Origin: Bradyrhizobiaceae bacterium PARB1
GTDB lineage: Bacteria; Pseudomonadota; Alphaproteobacteria; Rhizobiales; Xanthobacteraceae
Direction of reading: 5' to 3'
NCBI GenBank assembly: GCA_002256345.1
Contig: NKIY01000005.1
Location: 252,485-316,484 of the forward strand
Length of the DNA stretch: 64,000 nt
Shown here piece after piece: positions 1 to 9,518 of this stretch. Numbering within the stretch: the first letter of the stretch is position 1; every line of letters begins with the position of its first letter. The notes under the pieces are model-generated. The model was not told the DNA's origin, made no database searches, and worked only from the letters and a program-made list of their open reading frames with translations. The translations under genes were made by a program, and so were the position numbers.

Positions 1-497
1 GCTTCTTCCCCGGCTCCACGCTCGGCAATTTCGATCCGCACGAAGCATGCGCCTTCCTCCGTTCGGCGGGAGACATCCTCGGCAAGGGCGCCCTGATGCT
101 GATCGGCATCGATCTCGAAAAGGACGAGCGCATTTTGCAGGCCGCCTATAACGATGCTGCGGGCGTTACGGGCGAGTTCAACAAGAACGTGCTGGTGCGC
201 ATCAATCGCGAACTCGGCGCCGACTTCGATCTCGGCGCATTCGTGCATCGCGCGATCTACAACAAGGAGCGCCACCGCATCGAGATGCACCTGATCGCCA
301 AGAAGCCGCAGACCGTGCATCTGCTCGGCCGCAGCTTCAACTTCCGCGCTGGCGAAAGCATTCATACCGAGAGCAGCTATAAATACAGTTTGGAGCGCTT
401 TGCAGCGCTGGCCCGCGGAGCCGGCTGGGAATCGAAATCGTCATGGACCGATGCGGAGGAGCAGTTTTCGGTGCATGCACTGAGGGCGGTGGAGTAA
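1..497 (+). CDS. egtD: L-histidine N(alpha)-methyltransferase, C-terminal part (5' truncated by window edge)
   Basis: The reading frame is open from base 3 to the stop and begins with FFPGSTLGNF, the conserved SAM-binding motif of the EgtD/DUF2260 family. The visible part is about 164 residues of a protein that is usually near 320. EgtD trimethylates histidine to hercynine with SAM in the cytosol, the first step of ergothioneine synthesis. The C-terminal IHTESSYKYS segment, which helps bind the substrate, is present. The partner gene egtB would be expected upstream, outside the window. The gene is followed by a palindromic repeat and then by bolA on the other strand. Confidence 0.9.
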   Translation, partial: FFPGSTLGNFDPHEACAFLRSAGDILGKGALMLIGIDLEKDERILQAAYNDAAGVTGEFNKNVLVRINRELGADFDLGAFVHRAIYNKERHRIEMHLIAKKPQTVHLLGRSFNFRAGESIHTESSYKYSLERFAALARGAGWESKSSWTDAEEQFSVHALRAVE

Positions 498-516
498 GAG
501 GCCGCCACACTCACTC

Positions 517-629
517 CCCTCATCCTGAGGAGCCGCGCCATTGCGCGGCATCTCGAAGGATGGCGGCACGCTCAGGCGCGTTACATCTCATGGTTCGAGA
601 CGGCGCTACGCGCCTCCTCACCATGAGGG
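517..629. repeat. Intergenic palindromic repeat, CCTCATCCTGAGGA type
   Basis: The outer ends CCCTCAT and ATGAGGG are inverted. The element contains two internal hairpins, one built on gagccgcgccattgcgcggc and one on gagacggcgctacgcgcctc. It lies between the 3' ends of egtD (+) and bolA (-), where a bidirectional terminator or an inert mobile palindrome is typical. I recall similar elements as abundant in Bradyrhizobium-group genomes. No other copy of this type was seen in the window. Confidence 0.75.
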
Positions 630-635
630 CAAGTG

Positions 636-872
636 TTAGCTTTCCGGCACACCCGTCTGTAGCGCCAGGGCGTGCAATACCCCGCCCATCTGGCCCTTCA
701 GCGACTGATAGACGATCTGATGCTGGGCCACGCGGGACTTGCCGCGAAAACTCTCCGAAATCACCGTGGCCGCATAGTGATCGCCGTCGCCGGCGAGGTC
801 GCGGATCGTCACCTGCGCGTCGGGAATCGCGGCCTTGATCATGGTCTCGATATCGCGGGCGTCCATCGGCAT
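636..872 (-). CDS. bolA: BolA family protein
   Basis: This encodes a small protein of 78 residues starting MPMDARDIETMI. The family motif around HQIVYQSLKG and the C-terminal GGVLHALALQT fit the short BolA/IbaG type. BolA proteins pair with monothiol glutaredoxins to carry [2Fe-2S] clusters and take part in iron homeostasis. The track's longer start is unlikely: a GGAG sits about 8 nt before the start chosen here, and conserved sequence begins there. In relatives bolA is usually next to grxD and purL. Here purL is about 4.5 kb away and grxD is absent, with egtD downstream instead. Confidence 0.88.
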   Translation of the reverse strand: MPMDARDIETMIKAAIPDAQVTIRDLAGDGDHYAATVISESFRGKSRVAQHQIVYQSLKGQMGGVLHALALQTGVPES

Positions 873-1045
873 TAATCGGGTCTCCAGAAGTCTCGAATCG
901 CGGGCTGATCGCGCCGCCGGATGGTCCACCCTATCGTGTGCAGCGCGGCATTCCCACCATGATAATCCGTGACGCGCCCCTTTTAAAGGCAGGCAGGGTG
1001 TCACATCTGAGGGGACAGGAATTTGACCGCCACGAGGATCAGCCC

Positions 1046-1408
1046 ATGAAAGTCCCCGGCCCGGACCACCCGATCTCCATCACGCCTTCCGGCAAGCATA
1101 TTCGCGTCACCGCTGGCGATATTGTGATCGCCGACACCACCAAGGCGGTGACGCTCAAGGAAGCGAGCTATCCCGCGGTGTTCTACATCCCCCGGGCCGA
1201 CGCCAATATGGATGTCGTTACACGCACCGAACGCGTGACCCACTGCCCCTACAAGGGCGATGCGAATTATTACAGCATCAAGACCGCAGACGAGCTGCTC
1301 GACAACGCGATCTGGACCTATGAGACGCCCTATCCGGCCATGGCCGAGATCAAGGACTATCTCGCCTTTTATCCGGACAAGGTGAAGATCGAGGTTCTTC
1401 CCACCTGA
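1046..1408 (+). CDS. DUF427 domain-containing protein
   Basis: This is a 120-residue cytosolic protein matching the single-domain DUF427 family, a compact beta fold of unknown enzymatic role. Family features visible are GDIVIADTTKAVTLKE near the N-terminus, the FYIPRADA segment and the THCPYKGDANYYSI core with a conserved Cys-Pro. The start was placed at MKVPGPDH because a GAGG lies about 9 nt upstream and because the preceding in-frame codons show no family similarity. It stands alone, divergent from bolA, and no function is proposed. Confidence 0.85.
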   Translation: MKVPGPDHPISITPSGKHIRVTAGDIVIADTTKAVTLKEASYPAVFYIPRADANMDVVTRTERVTHCPYKGDANYYSIKTADELLDNAIWTYETPYPAMAEIKDYLAFYPDKVKIEVLPT

Positions 1409-1511
1409 CGCACGGCGAATTGCCGGGACCGGTTCCGCCCCCTATTATGGCAGCACATCGATGATGCGATGGCCGCGCGTTGCGCGGCACAGCCGGGGCT
1501 CGCCGTACCAC

Positions 1512-2684
1512 ATGTCAGACCGTAACGCTGCGCTCGACCGCGCCCGCACCTTCGTCACGCTGCTCGTGCTCGCGAACCACGCGGTGGTCGCCTACACCGC
1601 TTTCGGCCGCTATTACCCGAACCACTATCTTTGGTCGACGGCGCCCATCGTCGACGACCAGCGCTGGATCGGCTTCAATTTCCTGACACTGTTCAACGAC
1701 ACATTCTTCATGTGTCTGATGTTCATGCTGTCCGGCCTGTTCGTATGGCCCAGCCTGAAGCGGAAGAGCGTCGGCCACTTCCTGCGCGACCGCGCACTGC
1801 GGCTCGGCTTGCCCTTTCTGGCCATGATCTTCGTGCTGATGCCGGTTGCCTATTACGCATCGTTCAGCCTCTCGACCCACAAGACCGGCTTCTTCGAGTT
1901 TTACGTCAATAATTTCAGACAGGGCCAATGGTTCGCCGGTCCGGGCTGGTTCATCTGGTATCTGCTGTTCCTCGATCTCGTGGCGATCCCGGTTTTCCTG
2001 TTCGCACCGAAACTTGTCGACGCCATCAATCGGCTGTCGATCCGCGCCTTTGAGCGCCCCTGGCTGTTCGTCGCCGCGCTCGCGGTCGTTGCCGTGATTT
2101 CCTATGTCCCGTTCCTGTTCACCGTCGGCGCCGTGCGCTGGTTCAGCCTGGGACCGCTGCAGGTGCAGTTCAGCCGCATGGCGATCTATGGCGTGTTCTT
2201 CTTCGCCGGCATGGGCATCGGCGCCGCCAATATCGACCAGGGCCTGCTCGCCCGCACCGGCGCGCTGGCGCGGCAATGGCTGTGGTGGACTATCGCTGCG
2301 GCCGTCGCTTTCGGCTCGCTGACCTATCTCATCAACTTTCGCCGCATGAAACTCACCAACCTCACGGGCGCACCGCCCTTCTGGTGGCAGTCGAGCTATG
2401 GCGTGATCTATGCCGTCGCCTGCACGCTGATCTGCGTCGCGGTGCTGGCGTTATTCCTGCGCTTCGGCCAGCGGGAGAAGAGCATCTTCGATCCGCTGCG
2501 CGCCGATGCCTATGGCATCTTCGTGATCCACTATCTGCCGGTGCTGTGGTTGCAATGGGCAATGCTCAAAATGCCCTGGGGCGCGCAGCCGAAGGCATTG
2601 ATCGCCTTTGCCGGGACACTCGCGGTGAGCTGGGCGGCGACGCGGGCGCTGCGGCAGATCCCGGGCGCCACGCGCGTGCTGTAG
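1512..2684 (+). CDS. Acyltransferase family membrane protein (acyltransferase 3 / OpgC-like)
   Basis: This is a polytopic inner-membrane protein of about 390 residues with roughly ten hydrophobic segments. The N-terminal RARTFVTLLVLANHAVVAY matches the first helix of acyltransferase 3 proteins, with the conserved His in the NH pair. Members transfer acetyl, succinyl or similar groups to extracytoplasmic glycans or lipids; the acceptor here cannot be inferred. The start at MSDRNAALDRAR was preferred over the track's earlier Met because the extra 17 residues are Arg-rich and unlike the family. No operon partner is evident, and the next gene starts about 50 bp downstream with its own strong RBS. 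Confidence 0.82.
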   Translation: MSDRNAALDRARTFVTLLVLANHAVVAYTAFGRYYPNHYLWSTAPIVDDQRWIGFNFLTLFNDTFFMCLMFMLSGLFVWPSLKRKSVGHFLRDRALRLGLPFLAMIFVLMPVAYYASFSLSTHKTGFFEFYVNNFRQGQWFAGPGWFIWYLLFLDLVAIPVFLFAPKLVDAINRLSIRAFERPWLFVAALAVVAVISYVPFLFTVGAVRWFSLGPLQVQFSRMAIYGVFFFAGMGIGAANIDQGLLARTGALARQWLWWTIAAAVAFGSLTYLINFRRMKLTNLTGAPPFWWQSSYGVIYAVACTLICVAVLALFLRFGQREKSIFDPLRADAYGIFVIHYLPVLWLQWAMLKMPWGAQPKALIAFAGTLAVSWAATRALRQIPGATRVL

Positions 2685-2735
2685 CCTCGCTCCCGTCCCA
2701 CATTCAAACAAGAACGGCACTTGCAGGAGGCCACC

Positions 2736-3692
2736 ATGCGTGCGCGCAACGGCAACAAGATCAATCTTCTTTTCAACGTCACACCGGCCGTGCTCGAAGA
2801 ATATCGCGATCCCATTCTGGCGGCCCTTCAGCACAAAAACATCGACGCGCATACCGGCCTCCTCGGCGACATCGCGCCTGAAGATGTGGACTACATCATC
2901 CACGCGACCGGCGGCCCCATCACCGACTTCGCGCCTTTCAACCATACGCGTGCCGTCCTGAGCTTGTGGGCCGGAGTCGAGAAGATCGTCGGGAACACCA
3001 CGCTGACACAGCCGCTGTGTCGCATGGTCGATGACGGCCTCCGTCAGGGCATGGTCGAGTGGGTCGTCGGCCACGTCCTGCGCGCGCATCTCGGAATGGA
3101 CCGATATGTCTGCCAAAAGCCCCGAGCTTGGGAGCAGCATGTGCCACCGCTCGCGACGGATCGCTCGGTTACGGTGCTGGGCCTCGGCGAATTGGGATCG
3201 GCTGCAGCGACAGCGCTGGCGCAACTCGGCTTCCGCGTCACCGGCTGGAGCCGCAGCCCCCGTCATGTCGCAGGCGTGCACTGTCTCGCAGGACAGGAGA
3301 ACCTCCCGCATGCACTGGCTTCGGCGGAGATCGTCGTCGGGCTATTGCCGCAGACCCCGGAGACCATCGATCTCCTGAATGCCGAACGGCTGGCGCTATT
3401 GCCAAAGGGCAGCTTCATCGTGAATGCCGGGCGCGGCACGCTGATCGTCGATGAGGCGTTGGTCGCGGCACTCGATAGCGGACAGATCGCACAGGCGACG
3501 CTGGATGTGTTTCGTACCGAGCCGGTGCCGCCGGATCACCCGTTCTGGTCGCATCCGCGCGTGACAATCTCGCCGCATATCGCAGCGGCAACGCGCGCAT
3601 CGACGGCCGCGGAAAAGATCGCGGAGAATATCGCGCGCGCAGAGAGCGGACAGCCGCTGCACCATGTGGTGGATCGGACGCTGAGCTACTGA
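2736..3692 (+). CDS. ghrA: D-isomer-specific 2-hydroxyacid dehydrogenase, glyoxylate/hydroxypyruvate reductase A type
   Basis: This 318-residue cytosolic NAD(P)H-dependent reductase belongs to the GhrA-like group that reduces glyoxylate or hydroxypyruvate. The Rossmann motif GLGELGSAAA lies in the middle, followed by VNAGRGTLIVDEAL with the substrate-binding Arg. The C-terminal DVFRTEP carries the active-site Glu, and SPHIAAAT has the catalytic His. An AGGAGG 6 nt before the ATG at 2736 fixes the start inside the track ORF. The true substrate could be another short 2-keto acid. The symbol rests on family resemblance only. Confidence 0.82.
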   Translation: MRARNGNKINLLFNVTPAVLEEYRDPILAALQHKNIDAHTGLLGDIAPEDVDYIIHATGGPITDFAPFNHTRAVLSLWAGVEKIVGNTTLTQPLCRMVDDGLRQGMVEWVVGHVLRAHLGMDRYVCQKPRAWEQHVPPLATDRSVTVLGLGELGSAAATALAQLGFRVTGWSRSPRHVAGVHCLAGQENLPHALASAEIVVGLLPQTPETIDLLNAERLALLPKGSFIVNAGRGTLIVDEALVAALDSGQIAQATLDVFRTEPVPPDHPFWSHPRVTISPHIAAATRASTAAEKIAENIARAESGQPLHHVVDRTLSY

Positions 3693-3927
3693 CGCATCGA
3701 CTGCTATCGCCCGCCTTGACGCAGCGATCCAATATGCGTCGCAGCCGGTGTATTGAATAGCCCCCGGCCACGCGGGCTGTCGTCGCCCGGCCATTACAGA
3801 AATTTAACCCGGTTTCGGAGGCAACACGGCGCGATTCAAGGGAACACGCATGTTGGCGGCGAGTTCCTTCACAAATCATGTGCTGCAATGTCGCATACTC
3901 ACATCGCAGCGTTTCGGAGGTACGTCT

Positions 3928-5262
3928 ATGGCCGCCACCGATACCGTCCTCACCAATCTCTCTCCTGCCGAACACCAGGTCCAGCTTCGTCGCGCGGTAC
4001 TTGCATCCACCGTCGGTACCGCGATCGAGTGGTACGATTTCTTCCTCTACAGCACCGTCACCGGTCTGGTCTTCGCCAAGCTGTTCTTCCCGCATTCCGA
4101 CCCATGGGTCGGTACCCTCGAAGCTTTCGCGATCTACGCGGTCGGCTTCATTGCCCGGCCCATCGGCGCTGCGATCTTCGGTCATTACGGCGACCGCATC
4201 GGCCGCAAATCGACACTGATCGCAACGCTTCTGCTGATGGGACTGGCGACCTTTGCCGTCGCGCTGGTCCCGACCTATGCCAGCATCGGCATCTGGGGCG
4301 CGGTGATTTTGACGGTGCTGCGCTTCATCCAGGGCATCGGCGTCGGCGGCGAATGGGGCGGCTCGGTGCTCATGTCGATGGAATGGGCCCGCTCCAATCA
4401 ATCGCGCGGGCTGATCGCCTCGTGGCCGCAATTCGGCGTGCCCTGCGGGCTGTTCCTAGCCAATCTCGCCGTCCTCGCATTCAGCCAGATGTCCGGCGAA
4501 CAGTTCCTGTCCTGGGGCTGGCGCGTGCCGTTCCTGCTCAGCCTGCTGCTTGTCGGCGTCGGTCTCTATATCCGTCTCGGCATTCTGGAAACGCCGGTGT
4601 TCACCAAGCTGCTCGCCGAACGGAAGATCGAGCGCACGCCGATCCTCGAGGTGATCAAGCGCCAGCCGAAGGAGATTCTGCTGTCCGCCTTCGCACGCAT
4701 GGGTGAACAAGCGCCGTTCTACATCTTCACCGCTTTCATCTTCTCCTACGGGATCGGCACGTTGCAGGTCTCGCGCGATTTCCTGCTCACGGCGGTGCTT
4801 GCCGCCTCCGTGGTCTCCTTCGCCTCGATCCCGTTCTTCGGCTATGTCTCCGACCGCATCGGACGCAAGGCCATGTACATGATTGGCGCTCTGGCAACCG
4901 GCGTGTTCGGGTTCATCTATTTCGGCATGGTGAATACCGGCATAGCGTGGGTCATCTTCTTCGCCATCGTGCTGTCGTTGATCCCGCATGACATGATGTA
5001 CGGCCCGCAAGCCGCATTGATCGCGGAAAGCTTCACCGGCAGGCTGCGCTACAGCGGAGCATCCCTCGGTTATCAGCTCGCATCGGTGATCGCCGGCGGC
5101 CCGGCCCCGCTGATCGCGACCTGGCTGTTCGGCAGGTACCATTCGTCCTACGCGATCGCTATCTATATCGCCGCTTGTGCGCTGCTCAGCCTGATCGCAA
5201 CCGCCATGATGACCGACTACACCGGCAAGGATATTAGCAGCGAATACAAGATCGCGGCATGA
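3928..5262 (+). CDS. MFS transporter, metabolite:H+ symporter (MHS) family
   Basis: This is a 444-residue, 12-helix inner-membrane transporter. VGTAIEWYDFFLY in helix 1 and the GHYGDRIGRKSTL loop 2-3 motif are hallmarks of the MHS family (ShiA, ProP, KgtP relatives), which import organic acids, betaines or shikimate with protons. GIGVGGEWGGSVLMSMEW in helix 4-5 is equally typical. The ATG at 3928 follows CGGAGG with good spacing; the track start upstream adds unrelated residues. The substrate cannot be assigned. The preceding hydroxyacid dehydrogenase gene hints at a hydroxy or keto acid, but this is only suggestive. Confidence 0.88.
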   Translation: MAATDTVLTNLSPAEHQVQLRRAVLASTVGTAIEWYDFFLYSTVTGLVFAKLFFPHSDPWVGTLEAFAIYAVGFIARPIGAAIFGHYGDRIGRKSTLIATLLLMGLATFAVALVPTYASIGIWGAVILTVLRFIQGIGVGGEWGGSVLMSMEWARSNQSRGLIASWPQFGVPCGLFLANLAVLAFSQMSGEQFLSWGWRVPFLLSLLLVGVGLYIRLGILETPVFTKLLAERKIERTPILEVIKRQPKEILLSAFARMGEQAPFYIFTAFIFSYGIGTLQVSRDFLLTAVLAASVVSFASIPFFGYVSDRIGRKAMYMIGALATGVFGFIYFGMVNTGIAWVIFFAIVLSLIPHDMMYGPQAALIAESFTGRLRYSGASLGYQLASVIAGGPAPLIATWLFGRYHSSYAIAIYIAACALLSLIATAMMTDYTGKDISSEYKIAA

Positions 5263-5282
5263 TCGGTTGGGCGAAGACAAAA

Positions 5283-5311
5283 GGTCTGGTTCAGCTTTGC
5301 TGAGCCAGACC
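5283..5311 (+). terminator. Hairpin downstream of the MHS transporter gene
   Basis: ggtctggttcagc and gctgagccagacc form a 13-bp stem with one mismatch around a 3-nt loop, 21 bp after the transporter stop. No long T run follows, only aaattt, so efficiency is uncertain. Its position between convergent genes (transporter +, purL -) suits a terminator serving either direction. Confidence 0.6.
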
Positions 5312-5369
5312 CTGAAATTTCTATCGGAGCACGATCTGAAAACCGGTCTCCGCCTTTCGAAATCGCGCG

Positions 5370-7574
5370 TTAGCCGCGACCTGCCATATAGTTCGGCAGC
5401 CAACTTTCATGCGCGTGAACCAGCGCCTTGATGTCCACCGCCCGCTCGCCGTCGATGGCAACCGCATGGCCGCCGGTCTTGCCGATCTGCACGCAGGGCA
5501 CGCCGACATTCTTCAGCTTCGACAGCACGGTGAGCAACTGATCTTCCGCCACGGTGACGACGTAGCGCGCCTGATCCTCGCCGAACCAGAACGCGTGCGG
5601 CACGATCGATGACGGTGCGGCATCGAGCTTGGCGCCGATGCCGGAGGCCATCGCCATTTCGGCAATCGCGACCAGCAGGCCACCATCGGCAACGTCATGC
5701 ACTGCGGTCGCGGTGCCGGCATGAATCATGCCGCGGACCACATCACCATTGCGCTTCTCGGTGGCAAGATCGACCGGCGGCGGAGCGCCCTCTTCCTTGC
5801 CACAGATATCGCGCAGATAGACGGACTGACCGAGCCAGCCTTCGGTGGCGCCGATCAGCAGGATGGCTTCACCCTCTTTTTTGAACGCCAGCGTCGCCGA
5901 CTTGGTGAAGTCATCGAGGACGCCAACGCCTCCGATCGACGGGGTCGGGAGAATGCCGCGGCCGTTGGTTTCGTTATAGAGCGAGACATTGCCGGACACG
6001 ATCGGGAAATCGAGCGCGATACAGGCTTCGCCGATGCCCTTTAGGCAGCCGACCAGTTGGCCCATGATCTCGGGCCGCTCGGGATTGCCAAAGTTCAGAT
6101 TATCGGTGACCGCCAGCGGCTTGCCGCCGACAGCCGTGATGTTGCGCCAGGCTTCTGCAACAGCCTGCTTGCCGCCCTCGACCGGATCGGCCTCGCAATA
6201 GCGCGGCGTCACGTCCACCGACATGGCGATGCCCTTCGGGCCGTCCTCGATGCGCACCACCGCGGCATCGCCGCCGGGGCGCTGCACGGTGTTGCCGCCA
6301 ATGACATGGTCATACTGCTCCCACACCCAGCGCTTCGAGCACAGGTCCGGCGTGCCGATCAGCTTGACCAGCGCATCGACCAGCGAGGTCGGCGCCTTGA
6401 CGTCGCGCGCAGCAATCACCGGCAGCACCGGCGACGGCACATGCGGGCGATCATAAAGCGGTGCCTCGTCGCCGAGCTCCTTGATCGGCAGGTCGGCCAT
6501 GGTCTTGCCGCCATGCTTGACGACGAAACGCAGGGTCGGCGTGGTGTGGCCGACAATCGCGAAGTCGAGGCCCCACTTCTTGAAGATGGCCTCGGCCTCT
6601 TGTTCCTTCTCGGGCTTCAGCACCATGAGCATGCGCTCCTGGCTTTCCGAGAGCATCATCTCATAGGCGGTCATGCCCTCTTCGCGCGTCGGCACCGCAT
6701 CGAGATTGAGTTCGACGCCGAGGTCGCCCTTGGCGCCCATTTCAACCGCCGAACAGGTAAGACCCGCTGCGCCCATGTCCTGGATCGCGATGACGCAATC
6801 GGCGGCCATGATTTCGAGGCAGGCTTCCAGCAGCAATTTTTCGGCGAAGGGATCGCCGACCTGTACGGTCGGGCGCTTCTCCTCCGACGCATCGTCGAAT
6901 TCGGCAGAGGCCATCGAGGCGCCATGGATGCCATCGCGGCCGGTCTTGGAGCCGAGATAGACGATCGGCATATTCACGCCCGACGCCGCGGCGAGGAAGA
7001 TTTTGTCCGCATCCGCAAGGCCGACGGCCATCGCATTGACGAGGTTGTTGCCGTCATACCGGGTGTGGAAGCGGGTCTGGCCGCCCACGGTGGGCACGCC
7101 GAACGAATTCCCGTAGCCGCCGATGCCGGCGACGACGCCCGACACGAGATGGCGCGTCTTCGGATGCTCCGGTGCCCCAAAGCTGATGGCGTTCAGGCAG
7201 GCGATTGGCCGCGCGCCCATGGTGAATACGTCGCGCAGGATGCCTCCGACACCCGTGGTCGCGCCCTGATAGGGCTCGATATAGCTGGGGTGGTTGTGGC
7301 TCTCCATCTTGAAGACGATGGCCTGATTGTCGCCGATATCGATCACGCCGGCGTTTTCGCCCGGTCCCTGCAGCACCCACGGCGCTTTGGTCGGCAGACC
7401 GCGCAGATGGATGCGCGAGGACTTGTACGAGCAGTGCTCGTTCCACATGGCCGAGAAGATGCCGAGTTCGGTGAAGGTCGGCTCGCGCCCGATCAGTTTC
7501 AGGATGCGCTCATACTCGTCGGGCTTGAGGCCGTGGGAAGCGACGAGTTCGGGAGTGATCTGAGGCTCGGTCAT
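5370..7574 (-). CDS. purL: Phosphoribosylformylglycinamidine synthase subunit PurL (FGAM synthase II)
   Basis: This 734-residue protein is the standard length for the small-type PurL. It converts FGAR, ATP and glutamine-derived ammonia to FGAM in purine synthesis, in a complex with PurQ (glutaminase) and PurS. Family signatures include [10 protein letters not shown] near residue 45, [13 protein letters not shown], and the repeated AIRS-like ATP-binding cores. The start at [10 protein letters not shown] is where family similarity begins; the extra 34 codons in the track ORF are upstream sequence. PurQ and PurS are encoded about 12 kb away on the same strand, so the complex is split over two loci within the window. 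Confidence 0.97.
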   Translation of the reverse strand: MTEPQITPELVASHGLKPDEYERILKLIGREPTFTELGIFSAMWNEHCSYKSSRIHLRGLPTKAPWVLQGPGENAGVIDIGDNQAIVFKMESHNHPSYIEPYQGATTGVGGILRDVFTMGARPIACLNAISFGAPEHPKTRHLVSGVVAGIGGYGNSFGVPTVGGQTRFHTRYDGNNLVNAMAVGLADADKIFLAAASGVNMPIVYLGSKTGRDGIHGASMASAEFDDASEEKRPTVQVGDPFAEKLLLEACLEIMAADCVIAIQDMGAAGLTCSAVEMGAKGDLGVELNLDAVPTREEGMTAYEMMLSESQERMLMVLKPEKEQEAEAIFKKWGLDFAIVGHTTPTLRFVVKHGGKTMADLPIKELGDEAPLYDRPHVPSPVLPVIAARDVKAPTSLVDALVKLIGTPDLCSKRWVWEQYDHVIGGNTVQRPGGDAAVVRIEDGPKGIAMSVDVTPRYCEADPVEGGKQAVAEAWRNITAVGGKPLAVTDNLNFGNPERPEIMGQLVGCLKGIGEACIALDFPIVSGNVSLYNETNGRGILPTPSIGGVGVLDDFTKSATLAFKKEGEAILLIGATEGWLGQSVYLRDICGKEEGAPPPVDLATEKRNGDVVRGMIHAGTATAVHDVADGGLLVAIAEMAMASGIGAKLDAAPSSIVPHAFWFGEDQARYVVTVAEDQLLTVLSKLKNVGVPCVQIGKTGGHAVAIDGERAVDIKALVHAHESWLPNYMAGRG

Positions 7575-7804
7575 GGGGTCCAGTCGTCGAAGTCTTGGGT
7601 CTGGGAAGGCACCTTCATAGAAAGATCGGACCAGCCGGAAAAGGCCCTTTTCAGGCCCGTTCCCTGCATGTCCCAAGCTTTGCCGGAATATTGCCTTTGA
7701 GGCCGTCGATCGGCCCGCATATCGCCCTGCGCGGAGGCTGGATTGCGCCCGCCGGACGGATCGGATTTAACACTTTTTGCCGACAATCCAAGGAGTTCCC
7801 CACC

Positions 7805-8290
7805 GTGAATGTGCCCGCCGACGCCGTCATCCCGTTCAGTTCCGACGTCTATACCGAAACCGAGGGGGAATTCGCGGGCTGGTCGACCTGGAAGCGGGAT
7901 TCCTTCGAATCGCTGTCCGGCCCGTTCTGGCACAAGGTCGAGGCCAACGGCTCCATCCGCTGCGCCTTCCGGGTCGAGCAGCGGCATCTCAACGGCATGA
8001 AGAATGTCCATGGTGGCTGCTTCATGACCTTTGCGGATTACTGCCTGTTCGCCCTCTCCTCGCGCGAACTGGCCGGCCCCGGCATCACCGTCTCCTTCGC
8101 CTGCGAATTCCTCGATGCCGGCCGTGTCGGCGATCTCATCGAATGCGACGGCGAAATGACCCGTATCGGTGGCTCGCTGATCTTCCTGCGCGGCGTCCTG
8201 CATACGGGCGGGCGAAAACTGTTCATGTTCTCGGGCACGATCAAGCGCGTGAAGAAGCGCGACAAGCCTGCGGCGCTGGCAGCGGAGTAA
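7805..8290 (+). CDS. PaaI-type hotdog-fold thioesterase
   Basis: The protein is about 161 residues. The core RHLNGMKNVHGGCFMTFADY matches the PaaI/4HBT hotdog fold, with the HGG loop and downstream acidic residue used in thioester hydrolysis. The partner acyl-CoA is unknown. No suitable ATG exists near the conserved start; a GTG at 7805 preceded by AAGGAG is chosen, and the GTG at 7811 is an alternative. The gene is divergent from purL with about 230 bp between them. Confidence 0.8.
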   Translation: MNVPADAVIPFSSDVYTETEGEFAGWSTWKRDSFESLSGPFWHKVEANGSIRCAFRVEQRHLNGMKNVHGGCFMTFADYCLFALSSRELAGPGITVSFACEFLDAGRVGDLIECDGEMTRIGGSLIFLRGVLHTGGRKLFMFSGTIKRVKKRDKPAALAAE

Positions 8291-8456
8291 AGCGAGGCAG
8301 TAACAACCATTAAACCGCTGCGGCCTACTGGTTGGTGCTTGCTATGAAGCGCCGATCTATCCCGACAAGGGACAGATTGAGCCGGAAAACACCGGAGTCT
8401 CGATGGTATTCTTGCGCCGAACACAATCGGCCGCGCATGCGTGAAAGAATGAGATC

Positions 8457-9383
8457 ATGCCTCTCCACCTCGACACACCGCTGATCCAGTCCCGCCAACT
8501 CAGTCTCCTCGCCGACCGGCGCATCTGGCTGAAATTTGATGCGCTTCAACCTTCGGGCTCCTTCAAGCTCAGAGGAATTGGCGCGGCCTGCGAAGAGTAT
8601 AAGCGACAAGGCAGGACACGCTTCGTTTCATCGTCCGGCGGCAATGCAGGGCTCGCTGTGGCCTATGCAGGGCGTGTCCTCGACATTCCCGTCACCGTGG
8701 TCATTCCGGAGTCGACACCTGTCCACGCCAGGAAATTGCTGGAACAGGAGGGCGCAACCGTCATCGTTCACGGCGCGGCATGGGTCCAGGCAAATGAACT
8801 CGCACAATCGCTGCTGGATGAAACGACAGCCTTTCTTCATCCTTTCGACAATCCGCTACTGTGGACCGGACACGCAACCGTCATTGATGAGGTGGTACGC
8901 GCCGGCACCGAATTCGACGCGGTGGTCCTCTCCGTGGGCGGCGGCGGCCTTCTCTCGGGCGTCGTCGAAGGACTGGAGCGCAATGGTCTGAGCCACGTTC
9001 CTGTCATCGCTATCGAGACCGAGGGCGCCGATTGCCTCGCGAGAGCCCTGGCGGCAGGCGAGAACATCCCACTTTCGGCGATCACCAGCGTGGCGACCTC
9101 GCTGGGCGCAAACAAGGTTGCCGAGCATGCCTTCAAGATCGCGCAAAGTCGTGACGTGCGTAGCGTGGTTGTCTCGGATCTGGAGGCGCTCGACGCCTGT
9201 GAGCAGTTTCTCCACGACCATCGTGTACTTGTCGAACCCGCCTGCGGGGCATCGTTGGCCACCATCTATAATCCACAACGTCGGACGGTTCTGGATGGCT
9301 TCCAATCGCCCCTGGTCATCGTCTGCGGCGGGGCAACAGCAACGATCGACAAAATACGCGAATGGCGGGCTGCGGCGGCATGA
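8457..9383 (+). CDS. PLP-dependent serine/threonine dehydratase-like enzyme
   Basis: This 308-residue fold-type II PLP enzyme carries PSGSFKLRG near residue 32, with Lys37 as the expected Schiff-base lysine. It also has SSSGGNAGLA, which grips the PLP phosphate or substrate carboxylate, and a late SVGGGGLLSG glycine loop. The short length and lack of an ACT domain fit the catabolic serine dehydratase (SDS/CHA1) type, giving pyruvate or 2-oxobutyrate plus ammonia. Related 3-hydroxyaspartate dehydratases cannot be excluded. It is the first gene of a same-strand group with an AraC regulator, a PhzF-like protein and a serine hydrolase. Confidence 0.82.
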   Translation: MPLHLDTPLIQSRQLSLLADRRIWLKFDALQPSGSFKLRGIGAACEEYKRQGRTRFVSSSGGNAGLAVAYAGRVLDIPVTVVIPESTPVHARKLLEQEGATVIVHGAAWVQANELAQSLLDETTAFLHPFDNPLLWTGHATVIDEVVRAGTEFDAVVLSVGGGGLLSGVVEGLERNGLSHVPVIAIETEGADCLARALAAGENIPLSAITSVATSLGANKVAEHAFKIAQSRDVRSVVVSDLEALDACEQFLHDHRVLVEPACGASLATIYNPQRRTVLDGFQSPLVIVCGGATATIDKIREWRAAAA

Positions 9384-9518
9384 AGAATGTCCTTCGCAGC
9401 TGCCTCATAATCTCGGCCGATTCTTGCTTCTTCGCTTTCGGCGCTGGCGGCGGAGTATCCCCGCACCAATTGCCGGGTGCAGGTGCATGCTGCTAGCCTC
9501 GCCCGCAACAGATTGGGC

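Noticed and set aside
517-629. Possible CRISPR-like or small RNA structure
   Set aside because: Only a two-hairpin palindrome with no regular repeat-spacer units; interpreted as an intergenic repeat.
6057-7700. 547-residue plus-strand ORF over purL
   Set aside because: It is a shadow of purL; the translation is His/Arg-rich with no family motif, while the minus strand encodes a full PurL.
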